A DNA stretch of 20,925 bases from positions 1 to 20,925 of the forward strand of contig JBGOTP010000042.1 of the NCBI GenBank assembly GCA_041476545.1, given 5' to 3'. The DNA is from JBGOTP01 sp041476545. Its GTDB lineage: Bacteria > Acidobacteriota > Vicinamibacteria > Vicinamibacterales > CAVVIG01. The number at the start of each line of letters is the position of its first letter. Within the stretch, counting starts at the first letter, position 1. Shown here piece by piece: positions 7,887 through 15,508 of this stretch. The translations under genes were made by a program, and so were the position numbers. The notes beneath the pieces are model-generated. The model ran no database searches. It worked only from the letters and a program-made list of their open reading frames with translations, and had not been told where the DNA came from.

Positions 7887-9434
7887 ATGAAAACCATGAG
7901 GTTCGTTGCCGTCGCCGCCCTGCTGTGTGTCCTGGTCCCGGCCGAGGCGCGGTCTCAAGCGCTCACGAGCCTGCAGTCGCTCCGCACCGGCTACAACACG
8001 AGAAAAGCAACGGTCCGGCCGACAGGCGAACTCAAAGCGCAGATCGATGCGATCGATCAGGAAATTGCCGCAGCCACGCGGCAAGGCAAGAGCAGCGAGG
8101 TCCGGCGCCTCATGGCGAAGGGCACGACCTTGCTGGCAGGCCGTCCCTGGACCGACGTCCTCGATTTCACCAACTCGCTCGTGCTGCGCACCGATCATGT
8201 CGTCGCCGACTCGAGCCGGCCGTATGAAGCTCGCCTCGAGCAGATCTACAGCCCCTCAATTGAACTGACCCGCTCCCTGACGGCTCACGCGAAGCTGCAG
8301 AAGCGACCCGCGCCACCAGCCGCCGGCGCGGCTCCCGGCGCGACGCCGGCGCCGCCCGAAACCGTGAAGGACCTCGGCACGTTCGACGGCGTGAGTCGCG
8401 ATCTGCGTGAATCGCCGTACCACCTCGCACTCGACGTGCACGACGTCGTCGACGGCACCTATCAGCTCGCGATCGAAGTGGTCGACGACACGCGATCGCT
8501 CGGCACGAGCACGCTGGCCATCAACCTGCGCAAGGGCCTGGACCAGATGGTCTCTCAGCTCGAAGCCGACGCGAAGCGCGCGCCGGAAGGACTGCGGGCC
8601 GACATCCTCTTCCCCGTCGATCGCATGCGCAACGTCAACCTTGGCCGCCTCGAGATGCGCACGTTCGATCCCGAGAAGGATTTCGCCGCCGCCCAGGACA
8701 TTGCCAGCGCGGCCAAGACTGGGAAGAACCCATTCGCGACGAAGACCGGTGACTTCAAACGACACTATCTGCTGCAATCGGCAGGCGAGATCATGCCGTA
8801 CCACATGTATGTGCCGAGCACGTACACGGGGTCGCGCGCGTTCCCGTTGATCATCGCGCTGCACGGTCTTGGCGGCACCGAGGATTCATTCTTCGACGGC
8901 TACAACCGGTCATTTCCACCCCTCGCCGAAACGCACGGCTACATCGTCGCCACGCCACTCGGGTACCGGGTCGACGGCGGCTATGGCTGGGGCGTTGGCA
9001 ACCCGCCGGCGGATCCGGTGGCGCGGCGCACGCAGCAGGCCAGTGAAGACGATGTGATGCAGGTCCTGCAGCTCGTGAAACAGCAGTACAAGATTGACGA
9101 CAGCCGAATCTATCTGATGGGCCATTCCCTCGGCGCGATCGGCACGTGGAAACTCGCACCGAAGTTCCCCGACATCTGGGCGGCAATCGGACTGTTCGCG
9201 GGGTCGGGCAACCCGGCCACACTCGAGCGTCTTCGCCAGGTTCCGGAGATCGTCGTGCACGGCGACGACGACCGGACGGTGAACGTGCGGGGATCGCGGA
9301 CGATGGTGGCGAAGATGAAGGAGCTCGAGATCGAGCACACCTACATTGAAGTGCCTGGCGGCAGCCACGGGAGCGTGGTCCCGCCGAATCTTCCCGCGGT
9401 CTTCGATTTCTTCGATCAGCATAAGAAGAAATAG
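7887..9434 (+). CDS. Secreted alpha/beta hydrolase (esterase/PHB depolymerase-like or prolyl-oligopeptidase-like)
   Basis: This 515-residue protein has a signal peptide (MKTMRFVAVAALLCVLVPAEARSQ, cleavage near 24). Residues 25-290 form a mostly helical N-terminal region of unrecognised type, with an Ala/Pro linker at about 140-158. The hydrolase domain spans about 300-512. The oxyanion segment is LIIALHGLGG (321-330). The nucleophile elbow is GHSLG with Ser414. The likely acid is in HGDDDRTV (Asp460-462), and the catalytic His is His494 in GGSHG. All three catalytic elements are in the expected order, so it is probably active on an ester or peptide substrate in the periplasm or outside. A second in-frame ATG at 7896 is an alternative start. 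It leads a short unit with the small secreted protein 54 bases downstream. Confidence 0.88.
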   Translation: MKTMRFVAVAALLCVLVPAEARSQALTSLQSLRTGYNTRKATVRPTGELKAQIDAIDQEIAAATRQGKSSEVRRLMAKGTTLLAGRPWTDVLDFTNSLVLRTDHVVADSSRPYEARLEQIYSPSIELTRSLTAHAKLQKRPAPPAAGAAPGATPAPPETVKDLGTFDGVSRDLRESPYHLALDVHDVVDGTYQLAIEVVDDTRSLGTSTLAINLRKGLDQMVSQLEADAKRAPEGLRADILFPVDRMRNVNLGRLEMRTFDPEKDFAAAQDIASAAKTGKNPFATKTGDFKRHYLLQSAGEIMPYHMYVPSTYTGSRAFPLIIALHGLGGTEDSFFDGYNRSFPPLAETHGYIVATPLGYRVDGGYGWGVGNPPADPVARRTQQASEDDVMQVLQLVKQQYKIDDSRIYLMGHSLGAIGTWKLAPKFPDIWAAIGLFAGSGNPATLERLRQVPEIVVHGDDDRTVNVRGSRTMVAKMKELEIEHTYIEVPGGSHGSVVPPNLPAVFDFFDQHKKK

Positions 9435-9438
9435 TCAT

Positions 9439-9468
9439 CACAGAGGACACGAAGGACCCAGAGGGCAC
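9439..9468 (+). repeat. Short intergenic repeat of the CACAGAGGACACGAAGG type
   Basis: The 54-base gap between the hydrolase and the next gene contains CACAGAGGACACGAAGGACC followed by CAGAGGGCAC. From general knowledge, very similar CACAGAGGACAC-type strings are scattered between genes in many environmental bacteria. Only one copy is present here, so repetition cannot be shown from this window. Confidence 0.4.
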
Positions 9469-9488
9469 AAATAGGGAGACCGCCGACC

Positions 9489-10067
9489 ATGGGACACACA
9501 CGCCACGCACTCCTTGCGATGCTCGCACTCGTGCTCGCGGGCGCGCTCGCAGAGGCGCAGGATCAACCGCCGCTGACACTGGCTCCTGTCGGACGGCGCG
9601 CGTCACCACCACAGCCGCAGCAGCGTCAGGGCGTGGAGTACCTCGCGGGCACGTGGAGCCTCGTGTGGACGGGACGCGAGAGTCCGATCACGCCGGGGCC
9701 GCGGAGCGGTACGGTTGTCTTCGCGCGGCAGGGCGCCGGTAACCTCCTCACGATGACGGGAGACGGCAAGACCGACGCCGGCACGGCGTACAAGGAGACC
9801 GGGACCTTCGAGTGGGACGCGGAGAAGAAGGCGCTCGCCATCAAGGAGCGCTTGAGCGTTGGGACGGAAATTCAGGGAACCGGTGACTGGTCATCGCCCT
9901 TGAGCGTTCGGTTCGAGAGTCAGCCGGTCCAGGTTCAGGGCCAGACGCTCAAGCTGCGCCGAACCTACAGCATCCTCTCGGCGGTCTCGTTCTCGGTCGC
10001 GGAGGAACTTTCGACAAATGGCGGGCCGTTCCAGCGGCTGGGAAACGGGCAGTACCTCAAGAAGTGA
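9489..10067 (+). CDS. Secreted protein of unknown function, lipocalin/DUF1579-like beta fold
   Basis: This 192-residue protein has a clear signal peptide (MGHTRHALLAMLALVLAGALAEA, cleavage near 23). After a Pro/Gln linker, the mature part starts with EYLAGTWSLVWTG (about 50-62). The GTW motif is typical of lipocalin-like and DUF1579-like barrels. Alternating strands follow (LTMTGDG, KETGTFEWD, KKALAIKERLS, LKLRRTYSILS). No catalytic residues and no cysteines are seen. GGGAGA lies about 11 bases upstream of the ATG. It is probably co-transcribed with the hydrolase and faces the PQQ dehydrogenase gene, with 16 bases between the two stops. Family assignment is by fold resemblance only. Confidence 0.75.
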   Translation: MGHTRHALLAMLALVLAGALAEAQDQPPLTLAPVGRRASPPQPQQRQGVEYLAGTWSLVWTGRESPITPGPRSGTVVFARQGAGNLLTMTGDGKTDAGTAYKETGTFEWDAEKKALAIKERLSVGTEIQGTGDWSSPLSVRFESQPVQVQGQTLKLRRTYSILSAVSFSVAEELSTNGGPFQRLGNGQYLKK

Positions 10068-10083
10068 TGATGCCTCTGTTGAC

Positions 10084-12006
10084 TTACTGGACGCCGAACG
10101 CCAGCAGCACATTCCCCGGACGGCCCCCGAGAGAGCCGTAGCCTGAACTCACGTAGACCATTCCACCCGCGACCGTGGGGCCAGCCTGATTGATCGAGGC
10201 GCCGCTCGCCTTGACGCCGTTCACGGTCTCGAACTCGCGATTTGTATCAAATTCCCAGATGACGGCTCCGTCCTTCGTCGAATGCGCGCGCACGGCTCCA
10301 TCGTTCGATCCCGCAAAGACCACACCGGGAATGACCGTGATCGCCGCCGACAACGCCGCGGTGCAACCGCGGCCGTTGCCGCACTTGGGCGTACTCGGCG
10401 CCGCATACCACGCGCGTTCCCCCGCCTCGAGCCTCACGGCGTGCAATCCGGCCGTCTGCATGTTGCCGCCGTCGGCGACCGCAAAGTACGCGCGCTCGCT
10501 GTCGACCGCGGAGCCCCACTCCATGCCGCCGAGCGCGCTCCCACGGCCCGCCTTGTAATGCCAGATGACGGCCCCCTGTTTGTCGGGGTCGAAGGCCCAG
10601 CCCACGCCTGACTTCTGTCCGATCACGATGGCATCGCGGCCGTTCGGAAGCTTCGCGAGGATCGGCGCGTTGCCGAAATCGAAATCCGGGCCGGCGGCAT
10701 CCTTCGGACAGTTCGCACCGGTTGGCGGGTTGCCGTTGCACCCGACCAGGAAGACGTCGCTCGTCGTCGCCTGCGCGGCCCAGACCACTTTCCCGCTCTC
10801 CATGTCGAACGCCAGAATCGCATCGCTCGTTGTCTGCTGCGGGTCGGTGTACATGTTGCCGGTCGCGGCGTACACCACGCGCCGTTTCACGTCGACCGTG
10901 GGCGAAGACCAGACGCCCGCTCCAGACGGTCCCCAACGAACGGTGCCCGAGTTGTTCCTGCCGATCGGTTTCGATTCATTCGGGATCGTGTAGGTCTTCC
11001 ACACGACCGCGCCCGTTGCCGCACTGAGCGCGACCAGGCTGCCGCGGAACGTGCAGCACTCGTAGGTGGCGTTGCCGCCCTGCCCCTCTTCGCCGGAGGC
11101 AATCGGCACGTACAGACGCTCCTGGTAGAGCGTCGGCGTCCCGGTGATGTGCGCACTTGGATGCATGTCGAGTCTGGGCGTGCTCCACAAGAGCGCGCCC
11201 GTTCCCGCGTCGAGCGCGTACGTCACGGCGCGCCCATCTCCGAAGTACGCCGCCGTCCCGGTGCCTCGCAAGCGAGGACCAAGCACAATCGCGGTCCGCA
11301 CGCCGCTTGCCGCGCGGAACGTCCAGATGATGCACCCGGTTTTTGCATCGAGCGCGTACACGTCGCCGCTCTGGCTGCCGACGAACACGCGGCCGCCGAC
11401 GATCGTCGGCTGCGCACGTGCCCCCGTGGCATTAGGGAAACCAAACGCCCACTTGAGGACGAGTTTGGACGCCTGCTCGGCCGTGAGGCCAGCCTGAGCT
11501 GCCGGCTGAAAGCGGGTGTTCGCAATGTCGACGCCCCACCCGTTCCACTGCGCGCCTTCCGACGGCTCGAAGGGCGGCGTCACCGCGCAACGACCGGCCA
11601 TTGCGGTCGCAGCGCTCGGAGCCGTCGCGGCTGCCGTACCGCGTCCCGCCGGGAGCGCCGACGCTGTAGATCCGCTGGCCGCACCGATGCTCCTGCCAGA
11701 CAGATACTCGGCCACCGCGCGGCGTTCCGCGTCGCTCAAGGCCTCGCCCTGCTGGCGCATGACGCCGATCGTCAGCGCCTCGAGGATGGCGTCGGGTGCT
11801 CGTTGACGAAGGACGGCGACCGCGGGAATCCGTGGGTCTGTCGGACCGCTATGACAGGTGGCACAGCTCGCTTCGTAGAGGGTGGCGCCCGCCGAAGCTG
11901 CGGCCGGTCTCGGCGCCGGAGGCTGCGGGCTGGCCGGAGTCTGCGCGAGGACCGCGATGGAGAGAGCGAAAAGGCCGCCAACTGCAACCGACAGATGATC
12001 TCGCAT
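10084..12006 (-). CDS. Cytochrome c-PQQ beta-propeller dehydrogenase (polyvinyl-alcohol-dehydrogenase-like quinohaemoprotein)
   Basis: This 640-residue secreted protein has a signal peptide (residues 1-21) and an N-terminal haem c domain. The CATCH site is at 48-52, with Met83 (IGVMRQQGE) the likely axial ligand. A Gly/Ala linker (about 106-138) leads to a PQQ-type propeller from about 150: WNGWGVDIANTRFQ, then repeated blades ending in Ala-Leu-Asp-x-x-Thr-Gly and Trp motifs (VYALDAKTGCIIW, TYALDAGTGALLW, LVALSAATGAVVW). The vicinal pair Cys317-Cys318 (YECCTF) matches the disulphide ring that contacts PQQ in quinoprotein alcohol dehydrogenases. The length and order resemble polyvinyl alcohol dehydrogenases (cytochrome), but that substrate is not implied. 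It would oxidise an alcohol in the periplasm and pass electrons to haem c. It lies 60 bases downstream of the copper monooxygenase-like gene, with GAGGT before the ATG, so it is likely co-transcribed. Confidence 0.88.
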   Translation of the reverse strand: MRDHLSVAVGGLFALSIAVLAQTPASPQPPAPRPAAASAGATLYEASCATCHSGPTDPRIPAVAVLRQRAPDAILEALTIGVMRQQGEALSDAERRAVAEYLSGRSIGAASGSTASALPAGRGTAAATAPSAATAMAGRCAVTPPFEPSEGAQWNGWGVDIANTRFQPAAQAGLTAEQASKLVLKWAFGFPNATGARAQPTIVGGRVFVGSQSGDVYALDAKTGCIIWTFRAASGVRTAIVLGPRLRGTGTAAYFGDGRAVTYALDAGTGALLWSTPRLDMHPSAHITGTPTLYQERLYVPIASGEEGQGGNATYECCTFRGSLVALSAATGAVVWKTYTIPNESKPIGRNNSGTVRWGPSGAGVWSSPTVDVKRRVVYAATGNMYTDPQQTTSDAILAFDMESGKVVWAAQATTSDVFLVGCNGNPPTGANCPKDAAGPDFDFGNAPILAKLPNGRDAIVIGQKSGVGWAFDPDKQGAVIWHYKAGRGSALGGMEWGSAVDSERAYFAVADGGNMQTAGLHAVRLEAGERAWYAAPSTPKCGNGRGCTAALSAAITVIPGVVFAGSNDGAVRAHSTKDGAVIWEFDTNREFETVNGVKASGASINQAGPTVAGGMVYVSSGYGSLGGRPGNVLLAFGVQ

Positions 12007-12066
12007 CGCTGGTACCTCAGTTGGCGGGGAGTTCTTCTTCGTTCTAATTTCTAGCTTTCCACTTTC

Positions 12067-13341
12067 TCAGCGGCTCGCCGCCGCCGGGGCCGGGGCCGCG
12101 TCGATGGTTCCGTAGTACCCGATGAGCATCTCTTCCCACGTCTGATCGCCCCAGCGCACGGTCGCGGCCGGGTCCGGATTGAAACGATTCGAGGGCGAGT
12201 TGTCGTAGTGCGCCACGACCATCAGGGTCGTGCCCTTGGGCATGAACTTCGGGTCTTTCAACTTATAGCTGGTCTGCCAGTTGAAGTCGTACTTCGGCAC
12301 GCGCAGCACCACTTCCTCGCGACCGTCGGGATAAATCAGCTTGTAGGACACGTCCTTCCCGCGCACGTGCATGTGGGGATAGAGCGTGCTCAGATACGTG
12401 TCTTTCTGGAACGTCGTCTTGGCGGTGACTTCGTAGTTCGGATGCCCGGGGGGAATCGCAAATGATGTGTTCGGCATCTGACCGCCACGTGCGGCGCGCA
12501 ACTGCGACGGCGGCTCCTTGGCGAGCACGACGCCCACCTGCGTCTGGTCGACAATCGGCTGACCGATGGTCGTGTAGTGCATCTGCAGCACGATATTGGC
12601 GCCCGCCGGAATCTTGCGGGCGACGCCCTCGTCGAACGGCTCATAGAGCCGTCCCGGCACGAGGCCACCAATGCCGCCGAGTTCTTTCAGCCCAGGGTCC
12701 TTTCGCAGCTTCGGCGTCGGATCAACGGGCTGACCGTTACCTTCCACGAGATCGCTGATGATGTGATGCACCACGCGGCGATCGGTCGGTTTCAGCTCGA
12801 CGCCACGAATCCAGATATCCTGCTTCAAGTTGGTCGGGATCGTGACGTACGTGTAGGGCACCGTACCATCCGCGGGGACGGTGAACGGCTTGAGCATCGT
12901 GAACACGAAATCCGGCTCACCAATCGACCAGCCTTCGGCGAAGCTCGGCGCTTTCGGCAAATCGGCCTTGTTGCCTTCGGGAGAGCCCGCGTCCACCCAC
13001 GCGGAGATCGTGGCAATCTGCTGCGGCGTGAGGCTGATGTCGTTGGCGAATTTTCCAATGGCCGGGTCCGCGCCCCAGGGCGGCATTTCCTTCGAGACGA
13101 CTCTCTGCCTGACCGCTCGCGCCCACGGTCGGACATCTTCATAGGTCATCAGCGACATCGGCGCCATACCGGTCGCTCGATGACACTCGACGCAGCTCGT
13201 GAACAGAATCGGCGCGACATCCTTGGTGAACGTCGGCGCGTTGGGGGCCGCCGCATCCGGCGTGGCGGGCGACCACGTCAGCCACACGACCGCCACAATC
13301 GCCGGGGTCAGGATCTTCAGTACACCGGGCACGGCTCGCAT
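12067..13341 (-). CDS. Cytochrome c fused to a copper type II, ascorbate-dependent monooxygenase-like (PHM-like) domain
   Basis: This 424-residue protein has an N-terminal hydrophobic export signal (about 8-30). The haem c domain has CVECH at 50-54 and a probable axial Met86 (KEMPPW). Residues 140-410 resemble the two-domain copper core of peptidylglycine alpha-hydroxylating monooxygenase. The candidate CuH ligands are His192-His193 (VVHHIISD) and His255 (QMHYTT). The candidate CuM ligands are His323 and His325 (YPHMHVRG) and Met405 (EEMLIGYY). All six ligand positions appear occupied, so the domain may be an active periplasmic monooxygenase with the fused haem supplying electrons in place of ascorbate. 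That role is inferred. GAGGAGG lies about nine bases upstream of the ATG. It is the first gene of a unit with the PQQ dehydrogenase and diverges from the secreted-paralogue operon. Confidence 0.85.
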   Translation of the reverse strand: MRAVPGVLKILTPAIVAVVWLTWSPATPDAAAPNAPTFTKDVAPILFTSCVECHRATGMAPMSLMTYEDVRPWARAVRQRVVSKEMPPWGADPAIGKFANDISLTPQQIATISAWVDAGSPEGNKADLPKAPSFAEGWSIGEPDFVFTMLKPFTVPADGTVPYTYVTIPTNLKQDIWIRGVELKPTDRRVVHHIISDLVEGNGQPVDPTPKLRKDPGLKELGGIGGLVPGRLYEPFDEGVARKIPAGANIVLQMHYTTIGQPIVDQTQVGVVLAKEPPSQLRAARGGQMPNTSFAIPPGHPNYEVTAKTTFQKDTYLSTLYPHMHVRGKDVSYKLIYPDGREEVVLRVPKYDFNWQTSYKLKDPKFMPKGTTLMVVAHYDNSPSNRFNPDPAATVRWGDQTWEEMLIGYYGTIDAAPAPAAASR

Positions 13342-13380
13342 AAATTCAGCCTCCTCAAAAAGGCGATAGATCGCCGTAAC

Positions 13381-13386
13381 ATTATA
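13381..13386 (-). promoter_or_regulatory. -10 box for the copper monooxygenase/PQQ unit
   Basis: A perfect TATAAT on the minus strand lies 39 bases before the ATG at 13341. No convincing -35 box is seen 16-18 bases upstream, so an activator may be needed. Confidence 0.5.
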
Positions 13387-13408
13387 CGCGACTCAATCAC
13401 GTACAGCC

Positions 13409-13437
13409 TTGACGACCCCACCATTACAGTGTATTGA
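13409..13437 (+). promoter_or_regulatory. Sigma-70-type promoter for the secreted-paralogue operon
   Basis: TTGACG at 13409-13414 is separated by exactly 17 bases from TATTGA at 13432-13437. Transcription would start near 13444. That leaves a short leader holding the AGGGGGGT ribosome binding site and supports the ATG at 13467 over the in-frame upstream start at 13434, which would lie before the transcription start. Confidence 0.6.
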
Positions 13438-13466
13438 TGTCATACTCTTTTAGGGGGGTGTTTTCG

Positions 13467-14342
13467 ATGCACCAAGGTTTTAGTCGGGTAGTGCTCGCTT
13501 TGGCCGTGGCGTCGACGGTCGCCGTCCTCGCGATGGTGGCAATGCCGGTGGCGGGACAGGGGCAGGCGCCGGCGTACCGCGCCCCACGAACGCCCGACGG
13601 CAAGCCGAACTTGAACGGTATCTGGCAGGCCAATAACGAGGCCAACTACGATCTGCAGGCGCACATGGCCCGGCCGGCCATGGCCCTTCGGGCCGGTCCC
13701 TACGGACCGCTCCCAGCAGCCCCCGTGCTCGCCCTCGGAGCCATCGGGGCCGTCCCTCCTGGTCCCGGCGTCGTCGAGGGCGGTGACATCCCGTATTTGC
13801 CCGCGGCTCTCGCGCAGAAGAAAAAGAATCAGGACAACTGGCTGACGTCGGATCCCGAGATCAAATGCTACCTCCCGGGCGTGCCGCGCGCGACCTACAT
13901 GCCGTATCCGTTTCAGCTCTTTCAGAGCGACAAGGCCCTCTTCATCGCGTACGAGTACGCGGGCGCCGTTCGCAATATCTATCTGAAGGACCCAGGTCCC
14001 GCGCCCGTGGATTCGTGGATGGGCCAGTCCGTCGCGCACTGGGAAGGGGAATCGCTCGTGGTCGACGCCAGGGGATTCAACGACCAGAGCTGGTTCGATC
14101 GCGCCGGCAACTTTCACAGCGACGCCCTTCACGTCGTGGAGCGCTACACGCGGGTCCAGCCCGATGTCTTGAACTACGAAGCGACCATCGAGGATCCGCA
14201 GGTGTTTTCGCGCTCCTGGAAGATCAGCATGCCCCTCTATCGCCGCCTCGACAAAGGCGCACAGCTCATGGACTTCAAGTGCGTCGAGTTCGTCGAGGAG
14301 TTGATGTACGGGCAGTATCGCAAGAAACCGCTCAGTCAGTAG
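13467..14342 (+). CDS. Secreted protein of unknown function, family with PRTPDG motif (paralogue 1)
   Basis: This 291-residue protein has a signal peptide (MHQGFSRVVLALAVASTVAV..., cleavage near VAG/QGQ at 30). The mature part opens with APRTPDGKPNLNGIWQ (39-54). Later motifs shared with the two downstream genes are SWMGQSVAHWEGESLVVD (183-200), LHVVERYTRV (221-230) and a following YEATIEDP. Cys134 (EIKCYLPG) and Cys272 (DFKCVEF) are the only cysteines and match the pair in both paralogues, suggesting one disulphide. AGGGGGGT lies about 10 bases before the chosen ATG. The frame begins 11 codons earlier, but that start overlaps the promoter. I do not recognise an assigned function; no enzyme motif is evident. 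It is the first gene of a four-gene plus-strand unit. Confidence 0.82.
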   Translation: MHQGFSRVVLALAVASTVAVLAMVAMPVAGQGQAPAYRAPRTPDGKPNLNGIWQANNEANYDLQAHMARPAMALRAGPYGPLPAAPVLALGAIGAVPPGPGVVEGGDIPYLPAALAQKKKNQDNWLTSDPEIKCYLPGVPRATYMPYPFQLFQSDKALFIAYEYAGAVRNIYLKDPGPAPVDSWMGQSVAHWEGESLVVDARGFNDQSWFDRAGNFHSDALHVVERYTRVQPDVLNYEATIEDPQVFSRSWKISMPLYRRLDKGAQLMDFKCVEFVEELMYGQYRKKPLSQ

Positions 14343-14358
14343 GTGGCTCGGTGCGCCG

Positions 14359-15477
14359 ATGGAGATGAACAGGCGGGCTCGATCGTTGATGTGGGCAGGT
14401 GCGGTGGCCTGCTCGATCGTCGCCGCGTCCCTCGCGCGCGGGCCGGTCGCCGGTCAGGCGCCTGCGCGCGCCTCGAAAGCCCCGACGACCGCCACGGCGT
14501 ACACCATGCCGCGCACGCCGGACGGCCACCCGGATCTTCAGGGCACGTACGACATCGCCACCATTACGCCAATCGAGCGCCCGCCTCAGTATGGCGGGCG
14601 ATTGATCCTGACCGAGCAGGAAGCGGCGGCTCTCGAGCGAGGTGAAAGCGCGCGCGTGGCACGTGGCGCGCAGCCGAGCCGGGGCGATAGAGAGGCGCCG
14701 CGCGCCGGCGGAAACGTCGGCGGCTACAACAACTTCTGGATCGACCGGGGCGACCGGGTCATCACCGTCGACCGGCAGCGGCGCAGCTCGCTCATCGTGG
14801 ATCCCGTTGATGGGAGGATTCCGGCTCTGACGGCGGCGGCGCAGAAAAGAAACGCCGACCGGCGCGACCCGAGTCCGGACTCGAACGAAGCGCAGGCCGG
14901 GGAAAGCCGTGGCGCCTTCGACAACCCTGAGCAGCGTCCGCTTGGCGAGCGGTGCCTGTTGGGGTTCAGCTCCACGTCCGGACCGCCGACGCTTCCCAAC
15001 TACTTCTACAACAACTACAAGCAGATCGTGCAGACGCCCGGCTACGTGATGATTCTCAACGAGATGGTCCACGATGCCCGCATCATTCGCATTGGTGGTC
15101 AGCACCTCCCACGGGACATTCGCAAGTGGAACGGCGACTCCGTCGGCCGCTGGGAAGGCGACACGCTCGTCGTCGATACCGCAAACTTCACGGACAAGAC
15201 CCGGTTCCGGGGATCCGGCGCACAGTTGCACGTGATTGAGCGTTTCGCGCGCGTTGACGCGGACACGCTCCTGTACCGGTTTACGATCGACGATCCGACG
15301 ACGTTCACGAAGCCCTGGACCGGAGAGTATCCATGGCCGGCGACTGACCAGCCGATCTATGAGTACGCCTGCCACGAGGGGAATTACGCTCTCGGAGATA
15401 TCCTCAGAGGAGAGAGGCTCCTGGAAAAAGAGGCCGAGGAAGCCGCGAAGACAGGGAAGACAGGAGCGAAGCGGTAA
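14359..15477 (+). CDS. Secreted protein of unknown function, PRTPDG family (paralogue 2)
   Basis: This 372-residue protein has a signal peptide (hydrophobic core about 10-25, cleavage near VAG/QAP at 32). The mature protein starts with TMPRTPDGHPDLQGTYD (49-65). Conserved blocks follow: GGNVGGYNNFWID (117-129), RGAFDNPEQR (184-193), ERCLLGFSSTSGPP (197-210), YKQIVQTPG (220-228), WNGDSVGRWEGDTLVVDT (257-274), TKPWTGEY (317-324) and YEYACHEGNYALGDILRGER (334-353). Its C terminus is charged and probably helical (LLEKEAEEAAK). Cys199 and Cys338 are the only mature cysteines. It starts 16 bases after the preceding stop, with GGTGG as a modest ribosome binding site; an ATG at 14365 is an alternative start. 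Function is not recognised. The alternating aromatic strands and conserved disulphide suggest a secreted beta-rich binding protein, which is inference. Confidence 0.85.
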   Translation: MEMNRRARSLMWAGAVACSIVAASLARGPVAGQAPARASKAPTTATAYTMPRTPDGHPDLQGTYDIATITPIERPPQYGGRLILTEQEAAALERGESARVARGAQPSRGDREAPRAGGNVGGYNNFWIDRGDRVITVDRQRRSSLIVDPVDGRIPALTAAAQKRNADRRDPSPDSNEAQAGESRGAFDNPEQRPLGERCLLGFSSTSGPPTLPNYFYNNYKQIVQTPGYVMILNEMVHDARIIRIGGQHLPRDIRKWNGDSVGRWEGDTLVVDTANFTDKTRFRGSGAQLHVIERFARVDADTLLYRFTIDDPTTFTKPWTGEYPWPATDQPIYEYACHEGNYALGDILRGERLLEKEAEEAAKTGKTGAKR

Positions 15478-15508
15478 CGCTCGCGAACATGGAAGAGGTA
15501 AGACCACT

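Noticed and set aside
11149..12054. Open frame on the plus strand (301 codons)
   Set aside because: Antisense to the PQQ dehydrogenase gene, with Arg-rich composition and no family features.
12577..13437. Open frame on the plus strand (286 codons)
   Set aside because: Antisense to the haem c/copper monooxygenase gene and running through the divergent promoter region.
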